Assembly: GCA_036676475.1 (NCBI GenBank)
Contig: JAKFCU010000103.1
Location: 1-64,000, forward strand
DNA from: LC029 sp036676475
GTDB lineage: Bacteria > Bacillota > Bacilli > Aneurinibacillales > RAOX-1
Direction: 5' to 3'
Length of the DNA: 64,000 bases
A program made the translations under genes and the position numbers. The notes beneath the pieces are model-generated. The model did not search any database, had not been told where the DNA came from, and saw only the letters and a list, made by a program, of their open reading frames with translations. The number at the start of each line of letters is the position of its first letter. Position 1 is the first letter of the stretch. This document shows, piece after piece, positions 50,759 to 59,343 of the stretch.

Positions 50759-52069
50759 ATGAGTGTAGAGATGAAATTGCAATTTGACCGTGAAATGATC
50801 ACCCATTATTCCAAGCAGGCTGGAGAGCCTGAGTGGATGCTTCAATTACGTCTGCAGGGGTTTGATCATTATGACCAACTGACTCTTCCTAGCCTAGAAA
50901 AAATGAAAATCGACAAGTGGAATATCGATCATTTTATTCCATTTAAGCAGCATGCTTCTGTATCAGATGTTGACCAACTTCCTGAAGAAGTAAGAGAATT
51001 AATAACGAAGCAGGAAGGACAGACTAAAGCTGTTTTAGTGCAACAAGATGCTTCGGTCATTTATACCTGTATTCCTGAAGAGTTGAAAAACCAAGGTGTT
51101 GTTTTTGAGTCCTTGCAGACAGCTCTTCATCATCATAGTGAGTTGATACAAAAACACTTCATGCAAAAAGGTAATAAGGCAGATTCGAATAAAATTTCGG
51201 CTTTGCATGCAGCAGCCTGGAGTGGCGGAGTTTTTCTCTATATTCCTAAAAATGTAGAAGTGAAAATTCCGGTTCAAGCGGTATTCTATGCTTCTGCAAG
51301 TGAATCAGGTCTTTTCCCGCATGTGTTGATCGTGGCCGAAAATCATAGTTCTGTAGAGTATGTGGACACCTACATTAACTTAGATGGAACTCAGGTTGTT
51401 CAAAACGGAATGGCCGATATCCATGTCGGAGCCGGCGCAAAAGTGAAATTCACCTCGGTGAGGGCTTTTTCCGAAGAAGTAACAGATTATATCTATCGTC
51501 ATGCTACCGTGGAAAAGGACGGAAGAATGGAATGGATCCTTGGTGAAATGAATCATGGAAATACGGTAACGGAAAATATGACTCATTTACTCGGAGACGG
51601 ATCCAATACTGATTCCAAGCTGATCACCATTGGTTCAGGTACACAAAGAGAAAATGTCACAACCCGAGTTGTACACACCGGAAAGCACACCGATAGCCAA
51701 GTATTGGTAAAGGGTGTATTGAAGGATGAAGCGACAGCTATCCTTAATGGGATTACCTTCATTGAAAAAGGGGCTACCAAAGCCAATGGAGAACAAGCTG
51801 AGAATGTATTAATGCTTAGTCCCAAGGCACGAGGAGATGCTAATCCGATCCTGTTGATTGATGAAGATGATGTAAAGGCGGGCCATGCTGCTAGTGCAGG
51901 GCAAATCAATCCTTTACAAATCTTTTATCTCATGTCCCGCGGACTTAGCAAAGCGACAGCACAGAGACTCATTATTAATGGATTTGTTGCTCCGGTTATA
52001 GATGGAATAGAAGAAAAGGGCGTGAAGGCCCTGTTGGAGAGGACAATTGAGAGGAAAGTTTCAAAATGA
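50759..52069 (+). CDS. sufD: Fe-S cluster assembly protein SufD
   Basis: The 436-residue beta-helix protein pairs with SufB and SufC. WMLQLRLQGFDHYDQLTLPS at the N terminus and RGDANPILLIDEDDVKAGHA, ASAGQINPLQIFYLMSRGLS near the C terminus are conserved; the His in KAGHAAS is the one implicated in cluster assembly. GGGGAGGTG precedes it. Its stop overlaps the sufS start by four bases. Confidence 0.95.
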   Translation: MSVEMKLQFDREMITHYSKQAGEPEWMLQLRLQGFDHYDQLTLPSLEKMKIDKWNIDHFIPFKQHASVSDVDQLPEEVRELITKQEGQTKAVLVQQDASVIYTCIPEELKNQGVVFESLQTALHHHSELIQKHFMQKGNKADSNKISALHAAAWSGGVFLYIPKNVEVKIPVQAVFYASASESGLFPHVLIVAENHSSVEYVDTYINLDGTQVVQNGMADIHVGAGAKVKFTSVRAFSEEVTDYIYRHATVEKDGRMEWILGEMNHGNTVTENMTHLLGDGSNTDSKLITIGSGTQRENVTTRVVHTGKHTDSQVLVKGVLKDEATAILNGITFIEKGATKANGEQAENVLMLSPKARGDANPILLIDEDDVKAGHAASAGQINPLQIFYLMSRGLSKATAQRLIINGFVAPVIDGIEEKGVKALLERTIERKVSK

Positions 52070-53292
52070 ATATAAAAGAAATCAAAGCACAATTTCCAAT
52101 CTTAAATCAAGAGATCAATGGTCATCCGCTCGTTTATTTAGATAGCGCAGCTACTTCTCAGAAACCGGTTCAAGTCATTGAAGCCATAGAGGACTACTAT
52201 AAACGATATAACTCTAATGTTCATCGCGGCGTTCATACCCTCGGAACTTGGGCAACCGATGCCTACGAAGGAGCTAGAGAAAAGGTAAGGAAATTCATCA
52301 ATGCTAAAGAAATGGCTGAGATTATTTTTACTCGAGGCACCACTACAGCCTTGAATATCGTAGCTCAGTGCTATGCTCGTGAATTTTTGAAGGAAGGTGA
52401 TGAAATTGTCACGACCTTCATGGAGCATCACAGTAATTTGATTCCTTGGCAGCAGGCTGCGAAGAGAACGGGTGCGACACTGAAATATATCCCGATACAG
52501 CCAGACGGAACGATTAGATTGGAAGATGTAGAAGAAACGATTACGGAAAAAACAAAGTTGGTGTCCATTGCATATGTATCTAATGTAATGGGGACGATTC
52601 ATCCGATCAAGCAAATAGCGGAAATCGCTCACCGGAAGGGTGCCTTGCTTTGTGTCGATGCCGCACAAGGAGCACCCCATCTGAAAATAGATGTACAAGA
52701 TTTGGATTGTGATTTCCTTGCTTTGTCCGGGCATAAAATGGCAGGACCAACCGGAATCGGAGCTCTTTACGGGAAAAGGTCTTATTTAGAAAAAATGTCT
52801 CCCTATGAGTATGGCGGAGAAATGATTGATTTTGTGGAATTATATGATTCCACTTGGAAGGAACTTCCCTGGAAATTTGAAGGGGGTACTCCGATTATTG
52901 CTGGTGCCATTGGTTTGGGTGCTGCGATCGACTTTATCCAGCAGATCGGAATTGAAAATATTGAGCGTCATGAAAAACAGCTGGTTCAATATGCGATGGA
53001 GCAATTGCGCCAAATCGAAGGACTAACCATCTTTGGTCCCGAAGAAAGAAGCGGATTGGTCACGTTTAACTTGAGCGATGTACATCCTCATGATGTAGCC
53101 ACAGTACTGGATGCAGAAGGAATTGCTGTTCGCGCTGGACATCATTGTGCACAGCCTCTCATGAAATGGTTAAAGGTTTCTTCGACAGCACGGGCTAGCT
53201 TCTATATCTATAACACGGAAGAAGACATTGACGCTCTTGTAAAAGGATTATTAAAGACAAAGGAGTATTTTGGAAATGTCTTCCTTGGATGA
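52066..53292 (+). CDS. sufS: Cysteine desulfurase SufS
   Basis: The 408-residue PLP enzyme takes sulfur from cysteine. The PLP lysine is K224 in LALSGHKMAGPTGIGALYGK, and the persulfide cysteine is C361 in VRAGHHCAQPLMKWL. SNVHRGVHTLGTWATDAYEG is typical of SufS/CsdA. ATGA overlap with sufD; its 3' end overlaps the sufU start by 17 bases. Confidence 0.96.
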   Translation: MNIKEIKAQFPILNQEINGHPLVYLDSAATSQKPVQVIEAIEDYYKRYNSNVHRGVHTLGTWATDAYEGAREKVRKFINAKEMAEIIFTRGTTTALNIVAQCYAREFLKEGDEIVTTFMEHHSNLIPWQQAAKRTGATLKYIPIQPDGTIRLEDVEETITEKTKLVSIAYVSNVMGTIHPIKQIAEIAHRKGALLCVDAAQGAPHLKIDVQDLDCDFLALSGHKMAGPTGIGALYGKRSYLEKMSPYEYGGEMIDFVELYDSTWKELPWKFEGGTPIIAGAIGLGAAIDFIQQIGIENIERHEKQLVQYAMEQLRQIEGLTIFGPEERSGLVTFNLSDVHPHDVATVLDAEGIAVRAGHHCAQPLMKWLKVSSTARASFYIYNTEEDIDALVKGLLKTKEYFGNVFLG

Positions 53293-53704
53293 TTTATACC
53301 GTCGGGTTATTATGGATCACTATCAAAATCCTCGTAATCGCGGGGAATTGGATACGGATTCCCTCACCATCAATTTGAATAACCCTACCTGTGGTGATCG
53401 GATTCAGCTGCAATTAAAGGTAGAGGATAATATTATTAAAGATGTTAAATTTGTTGGTGAGGGCTGTTCTATAAGCATGTCTTCTGCATCCATGATGACG
53501 CAAGCGATTAAAGGAACAACCGTGAAGGAAGCCCTTAAGCTTGCCGATCTCTTTTCACGTATGATGAAAGGGGAAGAAATAGATGAAGAAGATTTGGATT
53601 TGGGCGACATTGAGGCCCTGCAGGGAGTCGCTAAATTCCCTGCCCGGATCAAGTGTGCGACCCTGGCCTGGAAGGCGCTCCAACAAGGAGTGCGGGTCGA
53701 ATAG
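53276..53704 (+). CDS. sufU: SufU, zinc-dependent sulfurtransferase
   Basis: The 142-residue protein accepts sulfur from SufS for SufBCD. Cysteines lie in NPTCGDR, VGEGCSISMSSASMM and IKCATLAWKAL, the SufU zinc ligand set with an aspartate in CGDR. It contains the ~18-residue insert typical of SufU rather than IscU. ATG 53276 follows AAAGGAG by ten bases; TTG 53270 is an alternative. Overlap with sufS suggests coupled translation. Confidence 0.95.
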   Translation: MSSLDDLYRRVIMDHYQNPRNRGELDTDSLTINLNNPTCGDRIQLQLKVEDNIIKDVKFVGEGCSISMSSASMMTQAIKGTTVKEALKLADLFSRMMKGEEIDEEDLDLGDIEALQGVAKFPARIKCATLAWKALQQGVRVE

Positions 53705-53768
53705 GCTGTCAGTTATCATCTGCCCCAGTTTGAACGATGGATGATTAAGAAGGAGGGAGTTAACAGTG

Positions 53769-55166
53769 ATGGCTAAAAAAGCACCTGAGCTTTCCGAATA
53801 CCAATTTGGTTTTCACGATAAAGATGTATCGATATTTAAAACAAAAAAAGGCCTTACCAAGGAAATTGTAGAAGAAATTTCCCGAATGAAGGATGAACCG
53901 GTGTGGATGCTGGAATACCGTCTGAAGGCTTTGGATTTATTCTTTAGTATGCCGATGCCCCAATGGGGTGGTGAGTTAAAAGAACTTGATTTTGACTCCA
54001 TTACCTATTATGTTAAGCCTTCTGAAAAGGTAGGAAAGACATGGGAGGAAGTCCCAACGGAAATCAAGGCTACCTTCGATAAGCTGGGAATTCCGGAAGC
54101 AGAGCAAAAGTTTCTAGCCGGGGTTTCAGCGCAATATGAATCAGAAGTAGTCTATCACAGTATGCAGGAAGATTTGGAAAAATTAGGTATTCTATTTACA
54201 GATATGGATTCCGCTCTGCGCGAATATCCGGAGATTGTTAAGGAATACTTTGGTACCGTCATTCCTCCTACAGACAATAAATTTGCCGCGCTGAATACCG
54301 CTGTTTGGTCTGGCGGAAGTTTTATCTATGTTCCTCCAGGTGTAAAGTGTGAGCAACCGCTGCAAGCCTACTTCCGGATTAACACCGAGAATATGGGTCA
54401 GTTCGAGCGTACCCTGATTATTGCAGATGAAGACAGCTTTGTTCATTACGTAGAGGGATGTACCGCTCCGATCTATTCCACAGATTCTCTTCACAGTGCC
54501 GTTGTAGAGATTCTGGTGAAGAAGCGTGCCCGCTGCCGTTATACAACGATTCAAAACTGGTCCAATAATGTATATAATCTGGTGACCAAGCGTGCTATTG
54601 CACAGGAAGATGCAACTATGGAATGGATTGATGGAAATATAGGCAGTAAGCTTACCATGAAGTATCCTGCAGTTGTTATGGTTGGTCCGCGTGCTAAAGG
54701 GGTTGTCATCTCCATTGCAGTCGCTGGTAAAGGAATGCATCAGCATGCTGGGGCCAAGATGACTCACCTAGCCCCTGATTGTTCTTCAACCATCGTGTCG
54801 AAGAGTCTCAGTAAGCATGGCGGAAAAGTAACCTATATGGGACTGTCAAAATTCGGAAGAAATTCAGCAGGCTCCAAATCTAATATCAAGTGTGATACCA
54901 TTATCTTGGATGATATTTCTACATCCGATACCATTCCTTACAACGAAGTGCAAAACGACAGTGTAACCCTGGAACATGAAGCAACCGTGTCTAAGGTAAG
55001 TGAAGATCAGCTCTTCTACTTGATGAGCCGTGGCTTAACAGTGGATGAGGCTACACAAATGATTGTGATGGGCTTTATCGAGCCATTTACAAAAGAATTG
55101 CCGATGGAATATGCCGTTGAAATGAACCGATTAATCAAGTTTGAAATGGAAGGTAGTATCGGATAG
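53769..55166 (+). CDS. sufB: Fe-S cluster assembly scaffold SufB
   Basis: The 465-residue protein is the core of the SufBCD scaffold. GFHDKDVSIFKTKKGLTKEI, WMLEYRLKALDLF and SGGSFIYVPPGVKCEQPLQA are conserved, and the C-terminal block EATVSKVSEDQLFYLMSRGL is present; NIKCDTIILDD carries the expected cysteine. GGAGGG lies ten bases before ATG 53769, with an in-frame GTG just ahead. Last gene of the suf operon; no strong terminator is visible directly behind it, perhaps because of the adjacent remnant. Confidence 0.96.
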   Translation: MAKKAPELSEYQFGFHDKDVSIFKTKKGLTKEIVEEISRMKDEPVWMLEYRLKALDLFFSMPMPQWGGELKELDFDSITYYVKPSEKVGKTWEEVPTEIKATFDKLGIPEAEQKFLAGVSAQYESEVVYHSMQEDLEKLGILFTDMDSALREYPEIVKEYFGTVIPPTDNKFAALNTAVWSGGSFIYVPPGVKCEQPLQAYFRINTENMGQFERTLIIADEDSFVHYVEGCTAPIYSTDSLHSAVVEILVKKRARCRYTTIQNWSNNVYNLVTKRAIAQEDATMEWIDGNIGSKLTMKYPAVVMVGPRAKGVVISIAVAGKGMHQHAGAKMTHLAPDCSSTIVSKSLSKHGGKVTYMGLSKFGRNSAGSKSNIKCDTIILDDISTSDTIPYNEVQNDSVTLEHEATVSKVSEDQLFYLMSRGLTVDEATQMIVMGFIEPFTKELPMEYAVEMNRLIKFEMEGSIG

Positions 55167-55267
55167 CCCTTATATATCAAGGGGTTGGGTGTACGGAAGA
55201 GGCGTTTGCCCCCTTTTTAAAATTGAACATATTGTTTATTCAGGGATAAAGCTTCATCTTCAATCTT

Positions 55268-55423
55268 TTAGGTAACATGTAGATACGTGTCTGCTGTGAC
55301 TTTCACGCTTGCGTGCCCAAGTCGCTCGGACACGTATTTTATATTTACTCCAGCCTCTAGAAGGTGGACCTCGTGCGTGTGTCGAAGAACATGGGGGGAT
55401 AGAAGGGGTAGGCCAGCTCTCTC
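55268..55423 (-). pseudogene. Tyrosine recombinase (phage-type integrase) C-terminal remnant
   Basis: The minus-strand frame reads GLPLLSPHVLRHTHEVHLLE, then AGVNIKYVSERLGHASVKVT and ADTYLHVT, stop. HxLRHTH holds the catalytic His and Arg, LGHASVKVTADTY the second His box and the nucleophile Tyr. Only about 51 codons are left and a TAG closes the frame upstream. It marks the edge of a lost integrated element next to sufB. Confidence 0.85.
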
Positions 55424-55483
55424 CTAAACAGAAAAGGTGATTGGCTTGACATTGGGGAAACTAAAATAAATCGACATTTATGA

Positions 55484-55518
55484 AACAAAAAAATGAAGTT
55501 CAGTAAGAACTTCATTTA
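55484..55518 (-). terminator. Terminator of the 55516-55701 gene
   Basis: On the minus strand AAATGAAGTTC / GAACTTCATTT with a 5-nt loop is followed by a run of T. It overlaps the distal stop codon of the small gene. Confidence 0.8.
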
Positions 55519-55701
55519 ACCGTCAATGTAATTAGGATCAAATTGAATCTCATCTTTCTTCTTAAAGTTTTACCTGGATTCGTAAACTTCATCTTGTTGC
55601 TTATCGCTTTTTTCCTGATTAAATTTCTTTGCTTCGTCAATCCTTTCTTGATTTAACTTTTTAGCTTTTTCACTGTCTTTTTCGAAAAATAAATTATCCA
55701 T
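55516..55701 (-). pseudogene. Small charged ORF with an in-frame stop
   Basis: From ATG 55701 (AGGTGAT upstream) the frame reads MDNLFFEKDSEKAKKLNQER, with an imperfect internal repeat (KKLNQERIDEA / KKFNQEKSDKQ), and meets TAA at 55572-55570 after 43 codons. The same frame then continues NFKKKDEIQFDPNYIDG to a second TAA at 55516. The terminator lies at the second stop, so the original gene was probably 61 codons. The 43-residue product might still be made. Family unknown. Confidence 0.5.
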
Positions 55702-55790
55702 TTTTATCACCTCAAGTTTAGTGTTCCAAATAAAGCATAAATGATGTGGACTTTGAGAAAAAATACGGTCTGTAAATAATGAAAATCGGC

Positions 55791-55970
55791 TTATCGTGGA
55801 TAATTATCAATCCATCCTCTACTCATCGGGTGAGATTCATCCATTGTGCTTTCAATGACTTCTTCTAGTGTGAAACAGTCGAACGAATCATTATCCTGAT
55901 TTTCTGAATTGATAAGTTCCTGTGTAATTTTCTTATCATCAGTGATAATGTCTGTATTTTGTTTGGACAT
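55791..55970 (-). CDS. Small acidic unknown protein, 59 aa
   Basis: Reads MSKQNTDIITDDKKITQELI and ends DESHPMSRGWIDNYPR. The start is placed at the ATG 55970, after AAGGAGG at a slightly long spacing; an upstream ATG at 55991 overlaps that RBS. Acidic, one cysteine, no membrane helix. Part of the accessory island with other tiny genes; not recognised. Confidence 0.55.
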   Translation of the reverse strand: MSKQNTDIITDDKKITQELINSENQDNDSFDCFTLEEVIESTMDESHPMSRGWIDNYPR

Positions 55971-56153
55971 TTTAACCAAATCCTCCTTCATGTTTTCAGT
56001 AGTTTTCCCAAATTATTGTGGAAGTAAAAATTAAATCCTGGATTTATTTTCAAACCGAATAGTAAGATTTATGTGAGATTGAAATCGACAAAAAACGACT
56101 TGAATACCATGAAATCCTAGAGCGAATACTAAAAAATAAAAAGGTGATAAACG

Positions 56154-56315
56154 ATGCCAACCCAAAATAGCCCTAAACAGCAACAAAACAAACCTAAGAT
56201 CGCTCCAGGACTGGAAATGGATGAACTGGAAGAAGATGCAACAAAAGAAGAAATTGCTAAAGGGGATTACACGGAAGTAACCAGCCTTTTTATTGATCGT
56301 ATGCCAAGGGACTGA
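56154..56315 (+). CDS. Small acidic unknown protein, 53 aa
   Basis: MPTQNSPKQQQNKPKIAPGL is followed by EMDELEEDATKEEIAKGDYT and EVTSLFIDRMPRD. A Gln/Lys-rich head, an acidic helix and a hydrophobic end. AAAGGTGAT lies eight bases upstream. Codon pattern looks coding. I do not recognise the family; no partner adjoins it. Confidence 0.6.
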   Translation: MPTQNSPKQQQNKPKIAPGLEMDELEEDATKEEIAKGDYTEVTSLFIDRMPRD

Positions 56316-56438
56316 TGCAATGTATAAACTTATACTTTGTGGTTTAAGTGTTATAAATCAAACGATTGTATATTGCTATTTATTTTATTTGTAGTAAAAT
56401 GTCATATTATGTCGAATGTTTTTATGTTTTTACATCCT

Positions 56439-56477
56439 TTAGCCCGCCGAGTTTTGGTGGGCTACTTTTTTTGTTTG
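56439..56477 (+). terminator. Terminator
   Basis: TTTAGCCCGCC / GGTGGGCTA stem with 7-nt loop, then T7, 125 bp behind the 53-aa gene. Confidence 0.85.
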
Positions 56478-56536
56478 CATACAGTTTCAGCGAGAAAGGG
56501 ATAATACGCCTAATATGAATAAGGGGGCTCGCCACG

Positions 56537-56713
56537 ATGGAAGGGAATAAGGATGATTTCAAAGTTGAAAAAATCGAAGATTTAACCCAAGTTCTAGAGG
56601 TAATCAACGCAAAAGGAGATACTGGAGAAATAGAAGACGTACTTGAGGATCCCAAGGTAAATGATTCTAGTAGAACCAAGATAGAAGGTAATGATGTGTT
56701 ATGCCGCAGCTAA
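56537..56713 (+). CDS. Small acidic unknown protein, 58 aa
   Basis: MEGNKDDFKVEKIEDLTQVL, then EVINAKGDTGEIEDVLEDPK and a short tail with one cysteine. AAGGGGG lies nine bases before ATG 56537. Strongly acidic. Its last 23 bases overlap another short frame at 56691. Not recognised. Confidence 0.5.
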   Translation: MEGNKDDFKVEKIEDLTQVLEVINAKGDTGEIEDVLEDPKVNDSSRTKIEGNDVLCRS

Positions 56714-56837
56714 TTTAAAGGAAGTAGTTGGAGATCGGGAGTTGACGGTCTATTCCATTCAAAGCATATTTGGGATCGATGGAAACCAAGCGATGACATT
56801 GCTAAGCTATTTGGTGGAGAATCGTATGATTTCATAA
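56691..56837 (+). CDS. Possible 48-aa winged-helix-like fragment
   Basis: The frame MMCYAAANLKEVVGDRELTV continues YSIQSIFGIDGNQAMTLLSY and LVENRMIS. The pattern (helix, helix, LxxYLVENxMI) recalls a small winged-helix module such as the FtsK gamma type. AGAAGG lies a few bases before the ATG and a terminator follows 14 bases after the stop. It may be a real small gene or the relic of a larger one. Confidence 0.4.
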   Translation: MMCYAAANLKEVVGDRELTVYSIQSIFGIDGNQAMTLLSYLVENRMIS

Positions 56838-56850
56838 GCATATGTAAAAT

Positions 56851-56885
56851 GAAGCCTTCTATCGATTAAGTAGAAGGCTTTTCTG
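56851..56885 (+). terminator. Terminator closing the accessory island
   Basis: AAGCCTTCTA / TAGAAGGCTT stem followed by TTTCTG. From here to 57129 no gene, repeat or clear site is seen beyond the RBS of yunD. Confidence 0.85.
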
Positions 56886-57129
56886 ATTCCTCAATTAATT
56901 AATCCCCATGATACTTCCACAGGCACAGTTACAAGCTGTGCAAGTTTAAGGGCCACCATAAAAAGGGGAGTAAAATGGAAATAGAAGGTTTCCTCATACA
57001 GTAAGATCTAGTATGATGAATAATACATATTGCTATTTCCTCACTTCATTAGAGTAACTTTGACATCAAGGGGGAAAATGAAGGCTGAAGGGTTGGATAA
57101 TTGAATAGAGGATAGGGAAGGGAGATAAT

Positions 57130-58560
57130 ATGTCATCGGAGAAGGTTCATATTTTACATACGAATGATATACATAGCCATTTCGGTCAAATGCCCTTTAT
57201 TGCAGGAGGAATTCGCCAACTTCAACGTGAATGCCTGGAAAAGGGAGAACAGAGTGTCGTGGTTGACCTGGGTGATCATGCCGATCGTATGAGTTCGATT
57301 ACAGAAGGGACTTTGGGCAGCGCCAATGTAGAAATTATGAATCTTTCCGGCTACAGGTATGCTGCTGTTGGAAACAATGAGGGCTTAACGTTTCCTAAGG
57401 ACCGCTTACTTTCTTACTATGACAATGCCCGGTTTACTGTATTATGCAGTAATATGTTGGATGCAGACACACAACAGTATCCTCCTTTTATGAAGCCTTA
57501 CATAATAGATGACATTGGATCACTTAAGGTATGCTGGATTAGTGTAACGGCAAACTATCCCGTTTATAATCTATTAGGGTGGGAAGTGTTAAAGCCTAAT
57601 AGGCAAATTGGAAAAATTGTGACAAAAATACGGAAACAGGTAGATCTCGTTATTATTCTGTCCCATACAGGTTATAAAAATGATATCCTTTTAGCAAAGG
57701 AAGTTTCAGGTATTGATCTTATCATCGGTTCCCATACCCATGATTTGCTTGAATCAGGAGTGGAAGTGAATAATACTTTTATCATACAGGCTGGAAAGTT
57801 TGGACAATACCTAGGTCAAACTACGATTGAATTCGATCCTGATACCAAACAAATGATAAAGATAACCGGAAAATGTCACGATGTTAGCCTTTTTCCCAAA
57901 GCATCGGATATTGAAAGCTTGATTATGGAAAAACAAAAGCTAGCGGATCAAGTGCTGGGCCCTTCCATCGTGAGTCTTGAGCATGAATTTCCCGTTGATT
58001 GGTTCTCAGAGTCACCTCTTGGTAACCTTTTAGCAGGAGGAATAAGGGATTGGGTGGGAGCAGAGTTGGCCATGGTAAATGCTGGACAACTGTTGTTTTC
58101 TTTGCCGAAAGGACCAGTTACAAGAAAGGATTTGCATGCTCTATGTCCACATCCTATCAATCCATGTAAGCTTGAAATCAAAGGAATTCATATCCAAGCT
58201 ATTCTTGAAGAGGCTCTTACTGAAAAAAGCATCCATCGTCAAGTAAGAGGTCTAGGTTTTAGGGGAAAGGTAATGGGATGGATGTGTGTGGATGGGCTGA
58301 CGGTAACGTATGATAAGGCGCGGGAGGAAGGAAATCGAATCATACAGATTTTAGTGAACGATGATCTTCTTGAGCCTGATCAAATATATCGTGTAGGAAC
58401 CATTGATATGTTTACCTTTGGATGGATTTTTCCACGTTTTAGGGAAGCTGAAAAAATTCAGTATTTCCTTCCTGAGTTTATTCGAGATGTGCTTTCCAAA
58501 GAATTAGAGAATAAAGAGGCATGGAGAAGAAGCAATAAAATAAGATGGATACAATCATAG
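57130..58560 (+). CDS. yunD: Metallophosphatase / 5'-nucleotidase-family protein YunD
   Basis: The 476-residue protein has the calcineurin-like domain (LHTNDIHSHFGQMPFIAGGI, VVVDLGDHADRM, VGNNEGLTF, ILSHTGYKND, IIGSHTHDLLES) and a C-terminal 5'-nucleotidase domain (ESPLGNLLAGGIRDWVGAEL, MVNAGQLLF). GNNEG in place of GNHE is a feature shared with B. subtilis YunD. No signal peptide, so cytoplasmic. AAGGGAG precedes the ATG. In B. subtilis yunD neighbours yunC, yunB and lytH; here the same set is spread by inserted genes. Confidence 0.92.
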   Translation: MSSEKVHILHTNDIHSHFGQMPFIAGGIRQLQRECLEKGEQSVVVDLGDHADRMSSITEGTLGSANVEIMNLSGYRYAAVGNNEGLTFPKDRLLSYYDNARFTVLCSNMLDADTQQYPPFMKPYIIDDIGSLKVCWISVTANYPVYNLLGWEVLKPNRQIGKIVTKIRKQVDLVIILSHTGYKNDILLAKEVSGIDLIIGSHTHDLLESGVEVNNTFIIQAGKFGQYLGQTTIEFDPDTKQMIKITGKCHDVSLFPKASDIESLIMEKQKLADQVLGPSIVSLEHEFPVDWFSESPLGNLLAGGIRDWVGAELAMVNAGQLLFSLPKGPVTRKDLHALCPHPINPCKLEIKGIHIQAILEEALTEKSIHRQVRGLGFRGKVMGWMCVDGLTVTYDKAREEGNRIIQILVNDDLLEPDQIYRVGTIDMFTFGWIFPRFREAEKIQYFLPEFIRDVLSKELENKEAWRRSNKIRWIQS

Positions 58561-58583
58561 CCGTTAAAAGGGAGTGTGTAAGC

Positions 58584-58844
58584 ATGAAATTTATCGATGA
58601 TTTATATAACCTTTATCGGGACCATCTAACCGGTGATGATGAGGATGCCATCGCTTTAGTGCTAGGGGTGCTTCAGGAACAGGACCGCGAGGATTTGTTA
58701 AACTTGGTTCAAGATATGAATGAAGATGAAGTATTTCAGATGCTTAGCATGTTTTTAATTGAATTGATGAGGCAGAAGATGGCAACTGAAGGAGTAGGGA
58801 ACAACACACTTAATACGGACCCAACCAGTGATACTTTTCACTAA
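58584..58844 (+). CDS. Small helical acidic protein, DUF6154-like
   Basis: The 86-residue product reads MKFIDDLYNLYRDHLTGDDE, DAIALVLGVLQEQDREDLLN, LVQDMNEDEVFQMLSMFLIE and a short polar tail. It resembles the DUF6154 proteins found in the yunC-yunD region of Bacillales; this match is from memory. ATG 58584 follows AAGGGAG. Located between yunD and yunC, probably in one operon. Confidence 0.65.
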   Translation: MKFIDDLYNLYRDHLTGDDEDAIALVLGVLQEQDREDLLNLVQDMNEDEVFQMLSMFLIELMRQKMATEGVGNNTLNTDPTSDTFH

Positions 58845-58910
58845 TGGAAGCACATATCTCTCCTTTTTATCATAGGATACTTTATATAGGTCCGAAGGAG
58901 GGGAGAAAAG

Positions 58911-59213
58911 GTGGTTGAAGTAAAACCCATTTATCTGGATGGACATCAAGTTATTTCGATTTCTGTTGAGTTACCAAAAACAACGCTGTTGATCGTAACC
59001 ACAGATCGAGGATATATCATGTGCGGTGCACTGGATGTTGCCCTGTTGAATGAAAGATTGCATGATCGCAATATTATAGCGGGCCGCGCACTTGGAGTAA
59101 GAACAATCGAACAGCTACTTGAAGCTCCCTTAGAGTCGGTGACCAGAACGGCGGAAGACTTGGGGATTAAACCAGGGATGAAGGGCAAGGAAGCGATCTT
59201 AAAAATGATATAA
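58911..59213 (+). CDS. yunC: YunC-family protein (DUF1805)
   Basis: The 100-residue protein fits DUF1805: VTTDRGYIMCGALDVALLNE, then IAGRALGVRTIEQLLEAPLE. GTG 58911 is preceded by GGAGGGGAG. Function unknown. A terminator follows at 59218. Confidence 0.88.
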   Translation: MVEVKPIYLDGHQVISISVELPKTTLLIVTTDRGYIMCGALDVALLNERLHDRNIIAGRALGVRTIEQLLEAPLESVTRTAEDLGIKPGMKGKEAILKMI

Positions 59214-59215
59214 AG

Positions 59216-59254
59216 TGCTAAGGGGACTGCTGAGGGGCGGATCCCCTTTTTCTA
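59216..59254 (+). terminator. Terminator of yunC
   Basis: AAGGGGA / TCCCCTT stem with a long loop and five T. Confidence 0.75.
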
Positions 59255-59280
59255 CTTATCGGAAAGTATTATACGCAAAA
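59253..59280 (-). repeat. Palindromic repeat family A, truncated copy
   Basis: Only the ACTTATCGGAAAGTATTATA end and a few more bases remain, directly behind the yunC terminator. Confidence 0.75.
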
Positions 59281-59343
59281 GGTGATGTGTGTTTTGAGGG
59301 ATCATTATGATAAAATGATGAAAATAAAAGATGGAGGTGAACA

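Noticed and set aside
56905..56960. Cysteine-rich minus-strand peptide end (CTACNCACGS)
   Set aside because: A stop lies directly upstream and no start or RBS exists; chance or a very small relic.
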